A DNA stretch of 64,000 bases from Melieria omissa (taxonomy: Eukaryota > Arthropoda > Insecta > Diptera > Ulidiidae). The stretch lies in the NCBI GenBank assembly GCA_963971225.1, contig OZ020267.1, positions 4,464,001 through 4,528,000 on the forward strand, in the 5' to 3' direction. The position numbers and the translations under genes are program-made. This document shows positions 58,680-64,000 of the stretch, in pieces. The notes under the pieces were generated by a model. The model had not been told where the DNA came from. It did no database searches and worked only from the letters and a program-made list of their open reading frames with translations. The first letter of the stretch is position 1. Each line of letters starts with the position of its first letter.

Positions 58680-61600
58680 TAAATATTTCGTATCGACAAA
58701 TGCATTTACAGCCGAATAACTCAACGGTTCTTCTGCTCAACGCTTTTTCGTTCTTCAACAAAGTTTTATTTCTTCAACGAAAAGCTGCATTGGCAACTTT
58801 ATGTCACGCCGCACCGGCACACCTCGCTGGGCATTTGGTTTTTTTTATTTTGTTCATTCATTTTGATCCTCCGGCTCCGGTAACATCTGGCGATTGTTTG
58901 CGTTTTCGATTTTTTCGCATTTGTTTCTGTACGGCCATTAGTAGTAACGAAGCATAACAAAACAAAATTGCAGCCATTTCGCCCCCCAGAGGTCCACACA
59001 CACACACACACAAACGCACACCAACACACAGAGGTGGTCCGAGGCATTGAAACAAAGATACCACCGTTGCGATTAGCTTGGAAGAAAATGAAAGTTTATG
59101 CATTCACGGCAAAACAACTACAATAACAACAGGAAGGGGAAGTGGAAGGAGCGAAAAGAGAAAACAACGGCACATTCTACCATTGCCACCCCCCATTTGA
59201 GGCGCACACACAAATTACGGACAGCAGTCAGTCAGGCAAAAAGTAGCAACGTGGAGGCTGCCAATAATTTATGTTTATTAAATTTATTTAAATTTAATCA
59301 GTACGCGCGCACATTATGCGCCCGCAATGCCTTATTAACATTTCCGCCACCGACACCGACACCTACGAGCAGTGTATGCATTCGCCTCGCGCACCTCACC
59401 CCGCTGCCAGCAACGAGCACCAAATGTTAACGTCTGCAGCGCGCCAACTGGAACACACGAACTAGAAGGAACAGTTAGGTGTGCATGTGGCAACAGGGGT
59501 GTTTTTTGCCATTTGGCAACACTGCGCTCGAATTCGGCATTTCCGTTTGCGAAAAGGCAACGAACTCCAGTTCGGGCCGCGTTGCAGTGGGTGGGCGCGG
59601 TGCTGCTGTCCGCAGCGTGCGGCGTTGAGAATCTGGCAAATATGAATTTGTTGCTGTAATTTTGTTGTTTGTTAAGTTGGACCGAGTGGCCGAATACGCG
59701 GCAATAATTCGCTTCGGGTCATGTGGGACTAATTCATTCTAATGAAATGTTTCGCACCATGATTGGAATCGCCACTGTGTGGGCCAGCACGGCCCATCTA
59801 AGCCGTTTTAATGGTATTTATGGTCGTTTGTTACGCCAGCGAAGCGGGCAGAACATTGTCAGTGGATGAAGATGGGGGCAACTACAACAGTATTTGTTAT
59901 CGAGAAACAAGGGGCGAAAATCTCGTGTGTATAATTTGAATTCGGAATTGTGCGAACCGAACTTTCCAATTTTTCTGATTTTCAAGTCCACTAAAGAAAC
60001 AAAAATTAAGTGCTTTGACTGCCTTAGTCTGAGTACTTGAGGAACTGCTGCATTCGAGATGCTTTTCGTTTCTTTCTATAAGTTTCAAAATAATTAAAAT
60101 ATTCGCACTTTCAGTGTAAACCACCATTCGAATTTGTAAGCTATTGATTAGCTGTCAAAGGACATGCAAAAATAGCTTTGAATCATTAAAGCTCTCGTAA
60201 AGATCACAAGGACTGCAAAAAGGGCCATGAAGATAAGTGTGCAATTACCATGTTGTTGTTGTAGTTTCATTAAAATTTTCGGAAAATCACATAGACACAC
60301 ACACACAAACTTGAACACACAAACACACACATACACATTCGTACAAATTAAATTTTTCATGGAAGCGCCAACATCAGCGTGGCGCGTCTGGGTCTGAGCG
60401 CCACCGCTGCTGCCTGTCTTTAATGCCATTACCATCAATTTCAAACACATACACACACACAAAGCTAACTTACAACAACAACAACCCGCATGCCAAGAAC
60501 AGTAGCGAGCGAGAAAACAACAACAACCACCGCACAACACAAAAGCGGCCATTACAAGCATTCACCCTTACTGTCTTTATGGCACTTTTAATCTGGTGGG
60601 AGGGGTGGAGTGGCCGTGTGTGGAGTGAGGCTGACTTGTTGGGGGGTTGCGGGGGGGGGGGCGGTGAAATACTATATTTGCCCGCCAGCTGAAGAGTGCG
60701 AGTGCGGCTGCGGTGCTGCGAATGTTGAATGTGGCATGCAACGAGTGGAAGCCAAGGTGCGTTCGGTTGGGGAGGAGGAGGTTTGTGCCACAACGGTGCG
60801 CGGTTGGTTTTTGCACGCATTGCAAACACGAGGGTGTGATAAGACAAAATACCCGCAATAAATGTGAAAAATATATGGGCAAAAGTTCGTTACAGCATCG
60901 CAAAAAAAAATAAATAAATAAGAAAGGAAAGAGAGAAAGGAGAAAAATAAATGAAAAAATCTGGCAAAAACCAACACGAACATTGGGCACAACTTAAGGG
61001 AGCAGTGGCGTAGCAGAAGCTATAAATATTCGCTCAAGCCATGCCGCACATACCGCAGGACACTTTGGTCCTGCCGCCTTGCGCATCCTGCAGCCTCGCC
61101 TGGCCTGTCACGAGCAGCGTTGGGCGCTTCAAGCAGCCGTGGCCAAAGTCGTTTGTTACACTTGGACTTGGACACACGCACACACAAGACAAGTTGTAGT
61201 GGAGAGCGGGAATAAGGTGAACCATTTGCGTATTTGTATGTCGGTTTGCTTTATAATCGCCATCGAGCGTCTAAAATTGGTAATCCCAAAGATTTGAGCG
61301 CAATAACAACAACAACAACAAATACCATACATGGATATGTAGTTGGAAATATGTTTGTGTGTGTGTGTGTGTGTTTGCTCAAGATTTGCCCCCTTGTTTC
61401 CACAAGCGTTTACAAAACGTTGCTTTCTTGCTATTATTACCAGTGTTGCTGTTGTTGCTGTTGCAGGCAAACTTTCGACTACTACTTATGTTATGTGTGT
61501 ATGTGTGCTTGTGTATATTTTAGGCCGTGTGATGCGCGTCGCAAGCCGCAAATGTTGTTTGCATTTAATTTAATTGTAAATGAAAGGCGTTTAATGCTCT

Positions 61601-62027
61601 CGCACATTGTTCGCCACACACACACACACACAGTGTTCACATGTACAAAATGGTGTTGTTGTAGAGCGCTCGACTGGGCGATTAATGCCAAACGATTACG
61701 CCTTCAGCTACAATCGATACCAGCCTTTAGGACATTTATGTGCAGTGGAAGGAGGCCATTCTGGCAGCTTTTGTTAATGCTTGGCGCACATTTGCAGTGT
61801 CAGTGTCAGGTGGGAATATTTAATGGCAATTGCCAAAGATATTTCCTGTTATTGTTGCAGCTGGGAGCGCACATTTTGAGGCAAGTTTTCACAAAGAGAC
61901 TGCGATGTAATGGAAATGGGAGCAAAATTAAGATCTTGAATTAAGAAAATTTTTGAAAGTTTTGTTCCAAATTATCTAAAATGTCTGTTTTGCTGTACTT
62001 TTACTTATGGGCAGTGATTTCTTAAGT
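58680..62027. other. Noncoding DNA, no exon seen
   Basis: Presumed abd-A intron or upstream regulatory DNA. Many CA/TG microsatellites (58997-59012, 60300-60340, 61356-61374, 61615-61632) and a G-run at 60640-60662. GC-richer blocks at 59330-59640 and 61030-61150. The numerous overlapping open frames are short, low-complexity and without domains. Confidence 0.4.
61356..61374. repeat. (TG)n microsatellite
   Basis: Uninterrupted TG dinucleotide run. Confidence 0.85.
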
Positions 62028-62278
62028 TTAACCGATTCGAGACGACGATTTTTTTTCGAACACGGTCCCCAGGGGCGAAATTTTATTTTTCTTTGTATTG
62101 TACACAGTATAACCAATGCCAAATTTATTTTTCCGGTACTTTACAGATTTCATTAGTTCCAGAAAAATCTTATTTCGACGACTAGTTTACTTAAAGTAAC
62201 TGATAATTGCACATTACTCTCTCATAGCCTCGGAATTCCATTGCACACACGGTGTGCAATCAGTCTCAAATGTGTTAA
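62028..62278. mobile_element. TTAA-flanked MITE, 0.25 kb
   Basis: Left end TTAACCGATTCGAGAC and right end GTCTCAAATGTGTTAA are imperfect inverted repeats with TTAA tips. A short palindrome, TTGCACAC-AC-GGTGTGCAA, lies at 62241-62259, near the right end. Confidence 0.55.
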
Positions 62279-63845
62279 AAATATTTTTAAAAACCTCAAA
62301 ACACAATAGTTTCATCTATCAGATCATATTAAGTCAGAATAGAAGAAATTTCAATTTCATATCGATAACAAAAATTTGTAAGCTTTATTGTTCCCATTGA
62401 CACGAACCAGGAAGTTTGTGCACACACCATTGACAACACTGCTGGCATTGCCTATAGCAACAAAAAATGTAAAGCATATTTCTTATACAAAAAAATTAGA
62501 GCTATCAGTAGAAAATTAGGCTACATAGAAAATCCAATGAGCCGCATTACCCTGACGACCAACACGTTCCGCACGCCAATTCCAGTGTGTAATGACCCCA
62601 CAAAAGCACTTTTGGCGTCTCCCCATTTCAACAAAACTAATGTCAAGGTACGTTAAAGTTGACTTCGGATCTGAGTCGAATACAAAAATGTCATTTTAGT
62701 CATGCGCCATATGATTCAATTGATTTTACTCAGAACTACTTGTAAGCTTTAGTGTACATGTGTGTCTGTGTGTGTATGTTGGTACTGTAATGTGTTAAGT
62801 CATGCTTGGTGCAATATTTTTCTAAGTTTGGTTATAGTTAGGCACGTTTGAAGTCAACTTTGTAACTGTTTGAACAAGTTGCAAGTTATTCCTGCTATCA
62901 GAAAGTTTGTGTCTGCCTAGTCAGCTCAGCAGAGTCTATAAATGTATTTTCCCTAGAAAAGTGTTAAGCAGAACAACTTGCGTTTACTTTCTGTACCATT
63001 TGTGATTATTTATTTACTTAGTTTTCTCAAACTGTCCCTCTCTTTCTTCCCAGATTTCATATACATTTTCAAACCAAACCCTTTGGTATTGTAATTTTTT
63101 TCAGAATTCCTTCTAAAAGTGATTTATACGCCATATCGGATAACGCCAAACCGCGCCAAGCTGCGGCCATCACAATTCACGTACACACCGGGACAGAGCA
63201 GTGTCCCGCCAACTGAGCCAACGCAACACGCACAACGCGGCCGCCCTAAAAATACTCAAAACTCCCCGCTGCGAATCATAATTACGGCCGCGTACCAAAG
63301 GTGTGGTCTGTCCGTGCGCACACATGTCTTTCCTGCGCTTCCAACTCAATCGAAAAGTATTCGTTTACATGCATAAATGCATTTCTGAATGCTGGAAAGT
63401 GCGCATTAGCCGCTCTTTAAGTGGCCGGACCTTCATTTCACTTCACGACCACAAGCGTCGTCTGGCGACGAAATTTTGTAGAATTATGAAATGTATAACG
63501 TGCGCTGCATGATAAACGCTGCGACTTAGAGACGAAGAGTTGCTGGTGTGTGTGTAATGGTGTGTCGCTATGCACCAGGCGGATATCCTTTGACCCGAAA
63601 AGCCTGCGTCTAGGGGTGAGCGACAAGGATTGCAACAGCAACAGCAAAATGGTTTGTATAAAATGGAAATTGCGTAGAAAAACTGGAGAAAAAATTAATG
63701 GACAAAGACGTGACTTATGCGCGTAGACACAAACACACACGAACACTTGAATGAGTATATACGTGAGTTCATATATATATACAATACAATTTAATACATT
63801 TTTTTCGTAGTTGCCTTTTCACAGCGAATCAGCCAACATGTGTGT
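62279..63845. other. Noncoding DNA, no exon seen
   Basis: 63150-63620 is GC-richer and unique-looking, possibly regulatory. No abd-A exon or other gene recognised. Confidence 0.4.
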
Positions 63846-64000
63846 TTAACCCTCTAGTTGCACTTTTAAATTTAAAAACCTGTAATTTGTGGAACATTTA
63901 AGGTTTGAGATGATTTCTTGATGATTTCTTCTTCTTCTTGACTGGCACGACTGCCCGATAACGAAACTAAGGCCTAGCTACCCGCAACCATCCATGTTGT
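63846..64000 (+). repeat. Starts of two interspersed repeats cut by the window edge
   Basis: TTAACCCTCTAGTTGCAC (63846) has the same end type as 46359. TTCTTCTTCTTGACTGGCAC (63929) followed by CCCGATAACG resembles the start of a common dipteran interspersed repeat. Both are incomplete here. Confidence 0.4.

Noticed and set aside
61234..61944. Plus-strand frame of 236 residues
   Set aside because: Built from TG/CA microsatellites and TGTTGTTGC runs (Cys/Val strings), with no recognisable domain or splice context.

Overview
The window is dipteran genomic DNA, most likely from a true fruit fly (Tephritidae) or a close relative. It holds one recognisable cellular gene: the two 3'-terminal coding exons of the Hox gene abdominal-A (abd-A), on the minus strand. 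A homeobox exon (40336-40559) and a C-terminal exon (38156-38500) are joined by a clean GT-AG intron. The homeodomain is Antp-class with the abd-A-type sequence, and the tail has the family's polyglutamine and Gly-Val runs. The 5' coding exons (YPWM region) were not found, so they should lie beyond position 64000. By the gene order known in Drosophila, sequence left of 38 kb is then the 3' side of abd-A (towards Ubx), and sequence right of 40.6 kb is abd-A intron and its regulatory DNA. The tephritid assignment is inference from repeat families and general texture.

Left part (1-30 kb). This is intergenic DNA loaded with mobile elements: a decayed Tc1-like element (190-1462); an end fragment of a second DNA transposon (about 1680-2003); a small retroposon with a 13-bp target duplication (2068-2194); a TTAA-flanked MITE (5839-6128) beside a 3.3-kb DNA transposon with long inverted ends (6147-9425); another TTAA MITE (11387-11857); a tRNA-headed SINE (14811-15200); a Jockey-like reverse transcriptase fragment between 0.33-kb direct repeats (16510-18160); a hairpin repeat (20045-20300); a degenerate tandem array (23695-25085); and a LOA/R1-type non-LTR C-terminus (28740-29320).

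Middle part (30-45 kb). There are a 135-bp tandem array (32386-32878), an extreme AT-rich TTAATTAA field (34570-35110), the probable 3' UTR and downstream DNA of abd-A, and the two exons. A mariner element sits inside the intron between them. Upstream are two small TA-flanked MITEs and a dense cluster of GCCAT and GAGAG motifs (43800-44090), which resembles a Polycomb response element.

Right part (45-64 kb). This is presumed abd-A intron or upstream DNA. It contains a three-level nested insertion: a Jockey-like element is split by a TTAA-type transposon, which in turn carries a nearly perfect Tc1-like palindrome (48263-51730). There are also several satellite-like arrays (54290-54670, 57136-57643, 57930-58675) and another TTAA MITE (62028-62278). 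The rest is ordinary fly noncoding DNA with CAA/CA-rich tracts. Most open frames outside abd-A and the transposon remnants look like chance.
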